Notes under the pieces: generated by a model | What the model saw: only the letters and a program-made list of their open reading frames with translations | Databases searched by the model: none | Told to the model about the DNA's origin: nothing | Source of the DNA: a virus | DNA: 27,683 nt | Direction: 5' to 3' (one strand) | IMG/VR virus record: IMGVR_UViG_3300023084_000095 | Coordinates: 1-27,683 of that record | Made by a program: the position numbers and the translations under genes | In this document: one piece after another, positions 15,346-22,587 of the stretch | How the letters are laid out: the number at the start of each line of letters is the position of its first letter | How positions within the stretch are numbered: the first letter of the stretch is position 1

Positions 15346-16524
15346 TTACTTACCTTTTTTTAATTCGTCTCCTCTAGCAAAGTTGGCAGCACTAAACTCA
15401 TGTCGTGCTACAAACTTAGAAGGGCGTCCATTTCTGTGTACAACATAACCTTCTGGTTTTGTGGGCAACCCACCAATTTCATGTCCAACCTCTGAATGGG
15501 ATGCTAAGGCATTTGTTAATACGTTTTTGGCATTTTGTAAATGCTTGTGCATTTGTAGAACGCTAGTAATATGTTCTTTGCTTTTACTAGCATGTGCAAT
15601 GGCATTATCTCGGGTTGCTGTGTGTCTTGCCTTAGCAGCAGGCGATTTAACTCCTGCTATCTTTTTATCATGATGTGCTGTATAATGTTTTATGAAATCA
15701 TCATGATTGGGTTCACTACCATCGCGAACAGTTTGATTGATATACGTCTTAATGTGTTCTGCATGCTTGCCAACGTGTGCGTGTGCTTCTTTTTTGGTTT
15801 TCTTAAACACTTCTGTGGCTGCTGCCATATGTTTTTTGTACTCTGACTGCTGTTCCTGTGTATAAGCAACTTTGCTTAAATCGTGTTGAACACTTAGATT
15901 GTGTACATCAGGGTGATCATTAAGTTCAATGTCTGCACCATGAACAGCTTTCATATCTGCAAAGTTTTTGCCTTCGTATTTTGTATGTACTGCAATACCT
16001 ATTTGAGAGTTCATAGCCTTTTGTGCATGTTCCGAGCTAGAATCGTGGTGGTAGGTAATTGTGTTCGGTGTGTAATGTACACGAGTGCCATCGTGTCGAA
16101 CATCACCTTTTGTGTGCATAATGTCTGCTTGATAAACACCCTCACCTGAGTGAACTTTAGGTAAGTGTGCTAGTGCAGCCTTTAATTTTTGTGTTAACCC
16201 TGGGGAATGGCCGTGGTTCTTATCGATGTCCTCAGGTGTATAATTAATTTTAGGTTTCTTGTTGAACACAGATTTAGATCCTACAAAAAATTTACCTGTG
16301 TCGGGATGCTTACCAAAAACGACTGATGGACTACCATCATACTTCACAGTAATTTTGGTGTCATTTTGTCCGCCTAGCAACTTGTTATGTACATCGTTCA
16401 AATTGTGGAAGGCGTGGGCAAACCCTTGTTCGCCTCCGTGTATGACGTGATCCTCTACATGCTCCAAGTGCTTGAGCTTGTCTTCTTCTGTCTGTTCTGT
16501 AATGTGTTTCTTGAATGAGAGCAT
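15346..16524 (-). CDS. DUF6267-like protein with ligase-type motifs
   Basis: The 392-residue protein starts MLSFKKHITEQ and agrees with my memory of the DUF6267 phage family. Counting from this start, it has K61-Y-D-G64-S-P followed by VFG and FFVGSKSVF, and near the C-terminus E358-G-Y-V-V-H363 and K370-F-V-A-R. K-x-D-G, E-G-x-V and a late Lys are motifs I, IV and V of covalent nucleotidyltransferases such as DNA and RNA ligases. The middle is a His-rich helical region. This suggests a divergent nucleotidyl-transfer enzyme, inferred from motifs only. The ATG at 16545 is an alternative start but would leave only about five bases of leader after the promoter at 16557. It is served by both early-type and late promoters. 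Confidence 0.72.
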   Translation of the reverse strand: MLSFKKHITEQTEEDKLKHLEHVEDHVIHGGEQGFAHAFHNLNDVHNKLLGGQNDTKITVKYDGSPSVVFGKHPDTGKFFVGSKSVFNKKPKINYTPEDIDKNHGHSPGLTQKLKAALAHLPKVHSGEGVYQADIMHTKGDVRHDGTRVHYTPNTITYHHDSSSEHAQKAMNSQIGIAVHTKYEGKNFADMKAVHGADIELNDHPDVHNLSVQHDLSKVAYTQEQQSEYKKHMAAATEVFKKTKKEAHAHVGKHAEHIKTYINQTVRDGSEPNHDDFIKHYTAHHDKKIAGVKSPAAKARHTATRDNAIAHASKSKEHITSVLQMHKHLQNAKNVLTNALASHSEVGHEIGGLPTKPEGYVVHRNGRPSKFVARHEFSAANFARGDELKKGK

Positions 16525-16556
16525 TTCTTTAGTCCGTTTCTTCATTTTATACCATT

Positions 16557-16585
16557 ATTATAGCACAAAATGAGCCTTTTGTCAA
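16557..16585 (-). promoter_or_regulatory. Consensus sigma-70-type promoter
   Basis: On the minus strand TTGACA (16585-16580), 17 bases, then TATAAT (16562-16557), both exact. The expected start near 16550 lies about 25 bases before the ATG at 16524. A late box also sits 37 bases further upstream. Confidence 0.75.
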
Positions 16586-16621
16586 GCATTATTTTGACTT
16601 ATTTCCCCTATGGGAATCAAG

Positions 16622-16629
16622 TATTTATA
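16622..16629 (-). promoter_or_regulatory. T4-type late promoter
   Basis: Exact TATAAATA on the minus strand (context CTTATAAATACTTG), upstream of the sigma-70 promoter for the same gene, so the DUF6267-like gene can be read both early and late. Confidence 0.65.
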
Positions 16630-16634
16630 AGATC

Positions 16635-16664
16635 TAAAGAAAGATAAGGGCTCTTTCGAGCCCT
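16635..16664 (-). terminator. Rho-independent terminator after repeat lipoprotein gene
   Basis: On the minus strand AGGGCTC-GAAA-GAGCCCT forms a perfect seven-base stem with a GNRA loop (16664-16647), followed by TTATCTTTCTTT. It lies 14 bases after the stop at 16678. Confidence 0.75.
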
Positions 16665-16677
16665 AGTTGGTTAGGAA

Positions 16678-17643
16678 TTAGTTACAAACAATAGTGCCTG
16701 TGCCATCATCCTGACAAGTAATTGGAGTTGCTAGATCTGCGCTAATTTGATTAATCGTTGCCTGTAAGCTGGCAATGATTGTAGCGTAGTTAGACTGTCC
16801 CGACAAGTTAGTTGCATTAGCGTCACCCAACGTGGTAGTTAGAGTAGCAGCATTGGTAGTTTGAATGCTATCCAACAAAGTATTGTACCCTGTTGAAATA
16901 TCAACCATGCCAGTCATGCCGGCTGTACCAAGTGCCTCCATTCCATCCATACCCCATTTACTAACATCTACAATTCCAGTCATACCTGCAGTTGAAATGT
17001 TTTGTGAAGTTTGGAATCCGGTTGTTGCAACACTGTCAACAGTGGCAAAACCTAAGCCTGCAACGTTGGTGGTGGCGTCAAAGCCAGCACCTGCAATACT
17101 ATCAGCAGTGCCAAGTCCCGCAATACCTAAGTCAACTGTTTGTTGTCCTGCGGTATTAAGAGCAGTAAATCCTGCAATCGCAAGATCAGCACTAGCTGTA
17201 GAAGCAGTAGACCATTGTGATCCTAGACCAACAACCATGTCCTGCTGTCCCAATTGAATAGCTTGATTCGAAGCAAAACTTGCCATTTGAATTTCCTTGC
17301 TATTATTAGATTGAGCTTTAGCTAAGTCCGTTTGCAACCAGATGCTACCTAATGTAGTGGCTCCAGGTACTAAGACGCTGGCCCACTTTAAGGCATCTGA
17401 CTCAACATATTGGGGAACTACAGACCTGTCTTGAGTAAGCGCAATAGCCATAACCGCGGCTGATGCTGCCCCTTGATCTCCACTACTTGCTATTTTTGAT
17501 AACGCCTCATATTTAGCGGCGCTTGCTAAAGCATTAGCTTCTGCTGTTTTCCTGATAGCCTCGTAATACTCGGTACCCGTGGAAGCACAGCCCACCATGC
17601 CTAACAAGCCAGTCGCCATTAAGGCAATAGCTAGTTTTTTCAT
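16678..17643 (-). CDS. Lipoprotein with about nine 11-residue repeats
   Basis: The 321-residue protein begins with a lipoprotein signal, MKKLAIALMATGLLGMVGC, with lipidated Cys at residue 19. Residues 162-260 consist of about nine 11-residue units such as AGAGFDATTNV, AGLGFATVDSV, ATTGFQTSQNI and STAGMTGIVDV: usually Gly at position 4 and a hydrophobic residue at position 11. Hendecad units form right-handed or straight coiled coils. Two Cys near the end (TCQDDGTGTIVC) could form a disulfide. I chose the ATG at 17643 because GGGAGAG lies just upstream; an in-frame start at 17682 would precede the signal peptide with charged residues. It has its own late promoter, leader hairpin and terminator. 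Outer-membrane location is likely. Function is unknown. Confidence 0.82.
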   Translation of the reverse strand: MKKLAIALMATGLLGMVGCASTGTEYYEAIRKTAEANALASAAKYEALSKIASSGDQGAASAAVMAIALTQDRSVVPQYVESDALKWASVLVPGATTLGSIWLQTDLAKAQSNNSKEIQMASFASNQAIQLGQQDMVVGLGSQWSTASTASADLAIAGFTALNTAGQQTVDLGIAGLGTADSIAGAGFDATTNVAGLGFATVDSVATTGFQTSQNISTAGMTGIVDVSKWGMDGMEALGTAGMTGMVDISTGYNTLLDSIQTTNAATLTTTLGDANATNLSGQSNYATIIASLQATINQISADLATPITCQDDGTGTIVCN

Positions 17644-17654
17644 AAGTCTCTCCC

Positions 17655-17690
17655 TGATATATATATCAAGCACACTATACATGTGTGCTT
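17655..17690 (-). promoter_or_regulatory. 5' leader stem-loop and palindrome
   Basis: Between the late box and the ribosome site the minus strand carries AAGCACAC-7-GTGTGCTT (17690-17668), a perfect eight-base stem, followed at once by the 14-base palindrome TGATATATATATCA (17668-17655). Both would lie in the 5' leader of the lipoprotein message and may protect or regulate it. Confidence 0.5.
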
Positions 17691-17693
17691 TAT

Positions 17694-17701
17694 TATTTAT
17701 A
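17694..17701 (-). promoter_or_regulatory. T4-type late promoter
   Basis: Exact TATAAATA on the minus strand, 51 bases before the lipoprotein ATG and overlapping the stop codon of the upstream glycosyltransferase gene. Confidence 0.65.
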
Positions 17702-18473
17702 ACAATCTAACAAAAGGAAAGTTTATTTTGTTAGAAACTGTACCCCTTAACTGTTCCAAATTTGGAACAGGTTTAGAGTATTTAATTAGCATATTTTCGT
17801 TATCATACTCTAATATGCCCTCTACACCCACATCAACAACAGCTTTTCTACCACCTCGGTGTAGTCCTAAGGTAATACCAACATTGTTTCTTGTAGAAAC
17901 CTGTTCTAAACGTTGATGAAATTCTCTATCTCCTGTATGATATCCCGTAAAGGACTCATCATAACCACCGGCTTCCCAATAGGTATCTCGATGTACAATA
18001 AATGTATTCAAATGTCCTGGGAATTGAAAAAATTGTTTCTTAGCATAACTATACATATTGAAGAAGTATGCTCTGCCTTTAGAATAAGTTATTCTTCTTA
18101 ACTGCCCAACATCACCTGGATTTAATGTCATGTCCATATCTAAAAAAGCAATAACATCTGTTGGTGCGTACTTGGCTGCTAAATTTCTACAACCATGAGA
18201 ATTAAATCCTAGATCTCTTGTTACTCTCCAAAGCTGTATATCAACACCGTATGGAAAATAAACATCTTTAAGTATATCATGTGCTGGATATTTTACAGAA
18301 TAATCATCTGTAATAAAAATTTCTACTCCAGGAGGATAATCCTCCCAGAGACTTATTTGTTTTTCTAGTAACTCAGGTTCTTCAAAGTAAGAATAGGCTA
18401 TAGTTAGCCTAGGTGGCATCTTATCTTTGTTCTCAAATTTCCCCTGAGATTCCAGCCATGTCTTCTCGAACAT
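17697..18473 (-). CDS. GT-A-type glycosyltransferase (family 2-like)
   Basis: The 258-residue protein contains RLTIAYSYFEEPELLEKQI and an ITDDYS start of a nucleotide-sugar site, then FLDMDMTL with D112 and D114 as the DxD metal motif, and GYHTGDREF that fits the acceptor-side acid of GT-A enzymes. The later part of the domain is complete. Substrates are not readable. The frame is open from 18473, which overlaps the upstream gene by 41 bases; M19 at 18419, just before PPRLTIAYS, is a possible shorter start, and neither has a strong ribosome site. Nearby cytidylyltransferase and GT genes suggest a surface-sugar set. It could modify host lipopolysaccharide or virion glycans. Confidence 0.82.
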   Translation of the reverse strand: MFEKTWLESQGKFENKDKMPPRLTIAYSYFEEPELLEKQISLWEDYPPGVEIFITDDYSVKYPAHDILKDVYFPYGVDIQLWRVTRDLGFNSHGCRNLAAKYAPTDVIAFLDMDMTLNPGDVGQLRRITYSKGRAYFFNMYSYAKKQFFQFPGHLNTFIVHRDTYWEAGGYDESFTGYHTGDREFHQRLEQVSTRNNVGITLGLHRGGRKAVVDVGVEGILEYDNENMLIKYSKPVPNLEQLRGTVSNKINFPFVRLL

Positions 18474-18780
18474 CTAACTTTGTTAAGTCCTCTGTGGGGA
18501 AATCAATAGTTCCGCCATTTTGTAATTGAAAGTTTTCGCCATGTGTTAGATTGTTATTGTCAAACAAATCAAATCCAACATAGGTTTCAACAATCCCCAT
18601 TTGAATCTTACCTTCAAGGATGTGCATGAACTTAGTTACTGCCTCGCCCACGTCTGCCCAAGTGGGCTCCTCTTCAAACCTAGCAATAATATATTCGTTA
18701 CCACCAACAACACGCCACATCGGAATATCCGACGTGCCAATGTTATTCCATAACTTAGTGCATGCTACTAGCTTTAGCAT
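18433..18780 (-). CDS. Unknown small protein
   Basis: The 115-residue protein begins MLKLVACTKLWNNIGTSDIP and continues as an alpha/beta domain (MWRVVGGNEYIIARFEEEPT, then FMHILEGKIQMGIVETYVGF), ending in DVREDMAGISGEI. I do not recognise it. Its ATG lies inside the previous small gene (26-base overlap) and its 3' end overlaps the glycosyltransferase start, so it is part of the same translated chain. No membrane or signal sequence, zinc motif or catalytic signature is visible. It may be an accessory protein of the glycosyltransferase, but this rests on position alone. Confidence 0.55.
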   Translation of the reverse strand: MLKLVACTKLWNNIGTSDIPMWRVVGGNEYIIARFEEEPTWADVGEAVTKFMHILEGKIQMGIVETYVGFDLFDNNNLTHGENFQLQNGGTIDFPTEDLTKLDVREDMAGISGEI

Positions 18781-18943
18781 TATAAAACTCCGGATGTTTT
18801 TTAATTTCTTCTAAGTTCACATTGTACTGAGTTGCTAGTTTTGATGCCGTATCTTTCCAATAGGCTCTAAAACTAGGATCTAAAGCCCTCTTACTAGCCA
18901 TAATACAATTAGCTATTTTTCTTTGTACTGTTTCTTTGCTCAT
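18755..18943 (-). CDS. Small helical protein
   Basis: This is a 62-residue basic protein, MSKETVQRKIANCIMASKRA, then YWKDTASKLATQYNVNLEEI. The ATG at 18943 has AAGGTG upstream. An in-frame ATG at 18967 has no such site. It is helical, has no motif I recognise, and overlaps both neighbours. It is probably a real short gene of the accessory block. Confidence 0.5.
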   Translation of the reverse strand: MSKETVQRKIANCIMASKRALDPSFRAYWKDTASKLATQYNVNLEEIKKHPEFYNAKASSMH

Positions 18944-19088
18944 TTTTTTCACCTTTTCCAATTTCATTTAATCGATCGGCACATTTCCTCAATGTTTGAG
19001 ATATTGTGCCATTTACATTACCAAATTCAATTTCAACTTTGCGAGCTATATTATGTAGTTCCGTTACATGCTCGGTAAACCTATGCAA
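18909..19088 (-). CDS. Possible small gene with TTG start
   Basis: A 59-codon frame starts at TTG (19088) five bases downstream of the previous frame's end context, with GAGG seven bases before. The protein reads LHRFTEHVTELHNIARKVEI, then FGNVNGTISQTLRKCADRL and looks helical. It fills a gap between two small genes that would otherwise be empty and overlaps the next gene by 35 bases. There is no ATG, so confidence is low. Confidence 0.4.
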   Translation of the reverse strand: MHRFTEHVTELHNIARKVEIEFGNVNGTISQTLRKCADRLNEIGKGEKNEQRNSTKKNS

Positions 19089-19251
19089 AGTTTACCCTCT
19101 TCTTCAAAGTCTCAATTTGAGCTTGCCTATTTTCTTCCCAAGTCTTTTCGGAACGCTCTTGTCCCTTTTTGTTTTTCTTTGGGAAAAACTTTGCGCTCTC
19201 TAATCTTTCAAGAGCTCCTAACCTTCTTTCTCTAACCTTATACTGCTTCAT
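19081..19251 (-). CDS. Small basic helical protein
   Basis: A 56-residue frame with ATG at 19251 inside the last bases of the cytidylyltransferase gene (14-base overlap). The protein, MKQYKVRERRLGALERLESA, then FFPKKNKKGQERSEKTWEEN, is strongly basic and helical. I see no family. The overlap suggests translational coupling and a real gene. It may bind nucleic acid or RNA, judging from charge alone. Confidence 0.5.
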   Translation of the reverse strand: MKQYKVRERRLGALERLESAKFFPKKNKKGQERSEKTWEENRQAQIETLKKRVNFA

Positions 19252-19675
19252 CTGCTACCCTCTTTCTTAAACTTGTGCTACTAAAGGAATGCTTTCTAGA
19301 ATTATAAACCATTTCTATAGGAAGTTCTTTTCCTGTAAACTCTTTGTCTCTATACTCCTCACCTATAATTCTAACATCAATAGGTAAAGTCAAAAGCAAA
19401 TCAATTAAATCTCGTTCTGTATTATATATGACAATTTCGTCGATATATTTTACAGCTGCCAATTGAATTTGCCTTTCTACAATAGATTGTACTGGACGAT
19501 TTTTCTCTGGACGATCTAACGTGGGATCGTTTTGTAGTCCAACAATCAAGTAATCACAATTTCGTTTAGCTTCTTCAAGCATTGTGATGTGTCCTGCATG
19601 CAACAAATCAAATGTGCTACAGGTAAACCCTATACGTTGGCTTTTTTTAAAAGCCTCAGAGTAATTTAATTTCAT
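19238..19675 (-). CDS. Glycerol-3-phosphate cytidylyltransferase-like protein
   Basis: The 145-residue protein has the nucleotidyltransferase signature: C-S-T-F-D-L-L-H26-A-G-H29 and the C-terminal S130-F-S-S-T-S-L-R137, plus RPVQSIVERQ near residue 60 and IGEEYRD near 104. This matches TagD-like and heptose-type cytidylyltransferases, which make CDP- or ADP-activated sugar or glycerol phosphate. In phages these genes usually sit with glycosyltransferases; two GT2-type genes flank this region. The product may feed a glycan or lipid modification. Exact substrate (glycerol phosphate or sugar phosphate) cannot be told. The start overlaps the upstream gene by 20 bases, consistent with coupled translation. 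Confidence 0.85.
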   Translation of the reverse strand: MKLNYSEAFKKSQRIGFTCSTFDLLHAGHITMLEEAKRNCDYLIVGLQNDPTLDRPEKNRPVQSIVERQIQLAAVKYIDEIVIYNTERDLIDLLLTLPIDVRIIGEEYRDKEFTGKELPIEMVYNSRKHSFSSTSLRKRVADEAV

Positions 19676-20213
19676 CTTTGTCTCTCAACATTTCATCTGC
19701 CCAGCTGAAGATTGTTTCATCAATAAAATCATACCACCCATCATCTTCAAAAGAGTCATATTCTTTTAGCGGGGTGCCTACTTCTTCTGCTCTTTTTCTA
19801 AAGAACCAATCACCATCGGCTTCTTCATAATCTTCTTCACCGTTAGCAAATACCCATGTACCTATAAAGTTATAAAACTCGTCGGTGTAATTCATACGAA
19901 GTTTAACGTCTGCATCTAACATGCTTAGTTCTTTAGCTAATTGTCTCATGAAAGCTACCGGCGGGCCCCATGCTGAAACAACATAAGCATAGTCATCACC
20001 TTGATAATCATCTAGGTTTGCCCACTTTGGACCAACGTACTCTTCCATGTATTCCCGCGAAGCCCATTCACCATCCCATTCAGGAAGGATAGAAGAAAAT
20101 TCTAATCCGCACTCATTCAAATCCGTTACCGATTGAAAGGCTTCAATAAATTTTTTCCTTGCACTTTTGTTGCTAGAGACTAGCGAAATATCATTGTAGA
20201 CGTTGTTTGCCAT
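19656..20213 (-). CDS. YubB/DUF1281-like protein
   Basis: The 185-residue acidic protein has the pattern of the YubB or DUF1281 group: MANNVYNDISLVSSN, F-SSILPEWDGEW, then VSAWGPPVAFMRQLAKELSM and a middle Tyr-rich beta segment (LRMNYTDEFYNFIGTWVFA). The conserved W-G-P-P followed by a helix and F-x-G-W is what I recognise; it adopts a ferredoxin-like fold and is found on plasmids and phages. Its role is unknown, and possible roles include anti-restriction or nucleic-acid binding. It has GGAG seven bases before the ATG and a promoter (TTGATT, 17, TATAAT) about 30-55 bases upstream, so it may be expressed early. The C-terminus is strongly acidic (EEDYEEADGDW, FEDDGWYDFIDE). Confidence 0.6.
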   Translation of the reverse strand: MANNVYNDISLVSSNKSARKKFIEAFQSVTDLNECGLEFSSILPEWDGEWASREYMEEYVGPKWANLDDYQGDDYAYVVSAWGPPVAFMRQLAKELSMLDADVKLRMNYTDEFYNFIGTWVFANGEEDYEEADGDWFFRKRAEEVGTPLKEYDSFEDDGWYDFIDETIFSWADEMLRDKDEIKLL

Positions 20214-20239
20214 AGGTACACTCCATTAGATTAAAAAAC

Positions 20240-20268
20240 ATTATAACACCATAAAAAAATAAAATCAA
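20240..20268 (-). promoter_or_regulatory. Sigma-70-type promoter with upstream box
   Basis: The minus strand reads TTGATT (20268-20263), 17 bases, TATAAT (20245-20240). Four bases upstream of the -35 box is TGGTCATCTT (20282-20273), identical in sequence and spacing to the element before the promoter at 23367. Confidence 0.7.
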
Positions 20269-20283
20269 CTACAAGATGACCAT

Positions 20284-21027
20284 TTATGTTTTAATAAAAT
20301 TGATAACGGGACGAATAAAGATATCCTTCTCGTAATCTTTTGGGTCATCGTGGTGCTTAGCATGATTGCCGTCGCCCATTGTCATTATATTGACAAAAGT
20401 TGAATCTATAGGTTTGCCGTTGTCATGTGCATTGATCAAAGACATCTGTCCTAGTATAGTGTAAGAAGTTGGAAAAAGCCAACCATATACTAAACCATTA
20501 AAACCAAATAACATATAACAAGATAGTGCATAAAATAAAATAATAAAATAAATGTACTTGTGAATGGCTGTATGCCAACTGTCTTTAGCTAGTCTACCTG
20601 CAGGCAATGAAAGAGCTGGCTGTGCTTTATAATTGTGAAATAGAAAGAACATAGATTTCCAACCTAAATAGCTAGGGCTATGAATATCATATTCTGTATC
20701 AGAGTGTTTGTGGTGATGGTAATGGCTTGCAGCCCATCTCAATGGACTAATCCACGTACCAAGTATAGCTAGTATAGATAGGATCTTTTCATTTGTTCGT
20801 GTCGTTTTAAATGCTCTGTGTGCAAAGTACCTATGATTGCCTATTGTAAAACCAACACTACAAAAAAGATATGTTATGAGAACAGAAGTTGCTACTCCTG
20901 CAATGTTATGATCGTGCGTGAATAAAAGATAAAAGGAATACGGAACAATGACAAACTGTGCAAAGGTAAGTGCAGCATTATGCCATCCTACCATATGCTT
21001 CCAATTTAATTTAGACTTTGTTTGCAT
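20284..21027 (-). CDS. Membrane fatty acid desaturase
   Basis: The 247-residue protein has all three His boxes of acyl-CoA or acyl-lipid delta-9-type desaturases: H65-RYFA-H70, H102-YH-H105-H106 and H222-AK-H225-H226, with the spacing that binds the diiron centre. Several hydrophobic segments (TFAQFVIVPYSFYLLF, VLITYLFCSVGFTIG, FIILFYALSCYML) place the enzyme in a membrane. It would introduce a double bond into host or phage-modified lipids. Fatty acid desaturases are known as auxiliary genes of marine T4-like phages. The start overlaps the GNAT-like gene by 17 bases. The downstream promoter at 20240 starts a new unit. Confidence 0.9.
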   Translation of the reverse strand: MQTKSKLNWKHMVGWHNAALTFAQFVIVPYSFYLLFTHDHNIAGVATSVLITYLFCSVGFTIGNHRYFAHRAFKTTRTNEKILSILAILGTWISPLRWAASHYHHHKHSDTEYDIHSPSYLGWKSMFFLFHNYKAQPALSLPAGRLAKDSWHTAIHKYIYFIILFYALSCYMLFGFNGLVYGWLFPTSYTILGQMSLINAHDNGKPIDSTFVNIMTMGDGNHAKHHDDPKDYEKDIFIRPVINFIKT

Positions 21028-21640
21028 TCAAATATTCCAAAAGTTCTGCTTCATGTTTACCGCCATATAAAACGTGCTGTGGCGTATAATTAATATTTAT
21101 TAGATCTGGATGAGGACGCATAGGCACTACTTTCCTACCCCTGTGCCATACATATTGATCAAAATAATCGGGGGTTACATTATTTAATCTCATATACTTG
21201 AGAAATATTTTGTAATTGTACTTATTAAAGGCCATAATATAACCTTTGTACTCTTTTATGTATAACTCCCAAAATTTTGAGGTACAATATTGTAGGAAAT
21301 CATAGTTATGCCTATTCCTATATTTGGGCATTGTGTAACCACGTGTTCCAAAAATCATATACTCTGTATCATGTAATCTGCAAGAGCCTTGTCCTGCTAC
21401 TATTCGATCACCATCTTTACAGACAATATATACCCCACCCTTGTCCTGATCAAATGTCTTATCAACTATAACTTTGTATAGAAAAGACGCCTGGTTGTTG
21501 TGCCAACCTTTTGTTTCAAATGCTAGACTACCTTCCAGCCCATCTGACCTAGCATCATCGCAAAATTGTTTTATGATATCAATATCAGTCTTACTGTCTA
21601 TTGTATCAAATAACCTGGAGCTCTTGTCTTTCAAAATCAA
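21011..21640 (-). CDS. Possible GNAT-type acyltransferase
   Basis: The 209-residue protein has a central beta-hairpin and helix pattern that fits a GNAT fold: GVYIVCKDGDRIVAGQGSCR, then YMIFGTRGYTMPKYRNRHNY, and a helix FLQYCTSKFWELYIKEYKGY followed by MAFNKYNYKIFLKYMRLN. The G-Y-T-M-P-K-Y-R-N-R-H region could be the pyrophosphate-binding loop, but I do not see a clean Q/RxxGxG/A. It is adjacent to the desaturase (17-base overlap) and to a glycosyltransferase (35-base overlap), so it may transfer an acyl group to a sugar or amine. The assignment is weak and rests on layout. No membrane helix is present. Confidence 0.55.
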   Translation of the reverse strand: MILKDKSSRLFDTIDSKTDIDIIKQFCDDARSDGLEGSLAFETKGWHNNQASFLYKVIVDKTFDQDKGGVYIVCKDGDRIVAGQGSCRLHDTEYMIFGTRGYTMPKYRNRHNYDFLQYCTSKFWELYIKEYKGYIMAFNKYNYKIFLKYMRLNNVTPDYFDQYVWHRGRKVVPMRPHPDLININYTPQHVLYGGKHEAELLEYLNANKV

Positions 21641-22382
21641 ATTTGCTCTTAACCTTACTGATAGTTGCTATAATTGCTCTAGTATCTTGAAAGAACTTCA
21701 TCAAAGAACCTCTAGCACAATCATACATATAGATTTCCTTTTCTGTAAGGCAGTATTTAATGTTGCCATTACAATGCTCTCTATACAAATCGACATTAGC
21801 TATGATGTCCTCAGAACCAAATAATTGATCTGTATATTCAAAACAACCTGCACCTTTTTTAGACAATGCAAGTATTCTGTTAAAAGGAATAATTTGTTTC
21901 AAGGTTTGTTGAAGCTCATAAAAAGCGACTAAGTTTCTTCGACTACCTTCTACATACCCTGCATCAAAAAACTCTCCGTTGTCTAAAGCATTCTCCAATG
22001 TTGTTGGTTTACCATCTAAGAACATTGGATTGTGTTTTAGTCCAATTACATCTGGTTGATGTTTGTGCAATAGGAGCATCAATTTCTGAATACCCCCTTC
22101 GAAGAAATAATCATCTGCATCTATAGGTATAAGCCAGTCATGAGGTGAGTCTGTAGAGAACCAATCTAAAACTGTCTGTTTACCTCTGCCAGGTGTGCCA
22201 TTAGATACAGTAGTAAAATAATGTGCGTTATGCTTTCTAGCCACAAGTCTTGCCTGTGTAGGATAACCTTCGTCTTGTGTATTACAAATAACGACTTTAT
22301 CAATGTCCTCAGGAACAGAGGCAAGGCATCTATCTAGTTTCTCAGCGTCCCACGATGTAAGGGCTGCTACTACTGCTCGCAT
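21606..22382 (-). CDS. GT-A-type glycosyltransferase (family 2-like)
   Basis: The 258-residue protein starts MRAVVAALTSWDAEKLDRCL and has IPIDADDYFF with D88-A-D90-D91 as the metal motif, plus GTPGRGKQTVLDWF and IGLKHNPMF segments expected of a GT2 family enzyme. A basic, aromatic tail follows (KFFQDTRAIIATISKVKSK). Substrate is unknown. It differs from the GT at 17697-18473 in sequence and seems to be an independent acquisition. It overlaps the small gene at 22370 and the GNAT-like gene, so all are part of a run of coupled accessory genes. Likely role: modifying surface glycans during infection or on virions. Confidence 0.8.
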   Translation of the reverse strand: MRAVVAALTSWDAEKLDRCLASVPEDIDKVVICNTQDEGYPTQARLVARKHNAHYFTTVSNGTPGRGKQTVLDWFSTDSPHDWLIPIDADDYFFEGGIQKLMLLLHKHQPDVIGLKHNPMFLDGKPTTLENALDNGEFFDAGYVEGSRRNLVAFYELQQTLKQIIPFNRILALSKKGAGCFEYTDQLFGSEDIIANVDLYREHCNGNIKYCLTEKEIYMYDCARGSLMKFFQDTRAIIATISKVKSKFDFERQELQVI

Positions 22383-22567
22383 AAACGTAATGCCTCAAGC
22401 ATATCGTTCCAATGTGCCACCTGCTCTAGTTCTTTTTCTACAGCTTCGGCAAAGTCCGTATGCTCTGGAATTGCTCTAGGATTTTCTAAAAGAATTTGCA
22501 CATTGAGTTTATGTTTATCAATTTGTGCAGTGAAATGTTTTTGTAAAACTTCGGTTGGTGTTACCAT
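22370..22567 (-). CDS. Small helical protein
   Basis: The 65-residue protein MVTPTEVLQKHFTAQIDKHK, then LNVQILLENPRAI and a Glu-rich helix is acidic and helical, with no motif I recognise. I chose the ATG at 22567 because GGAG lies six bases upstream; an in-frame ATG at 22579 is less well placed. It begins 21 bases after the CCA end of the tRNA and overlaps the GT gene by 13 bases, so tRNA and GT unit may share a transcript. Confidence 0.6.
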   Translation of the reverse strand: MVTPTEVLQKHFTAQIDKHKLNVQILLENPRAIPEHTDFAEAVEKELEQVAHWNDMLEALRLCEQ

Positions 22568-22587
22568 AATATTCTCCATTAAATAAG

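Noticed and set aside
10138-17257. Long plus-strand frames, for example at 10138-10455, 10998-11366, 15571-15846 and 16865-17257
   Set aside because: They mirror strongly coding minus-strand genes, have hydrophobic Cys/Phe-rich products typical of antisense frames, and no ribosome sites or promoters.
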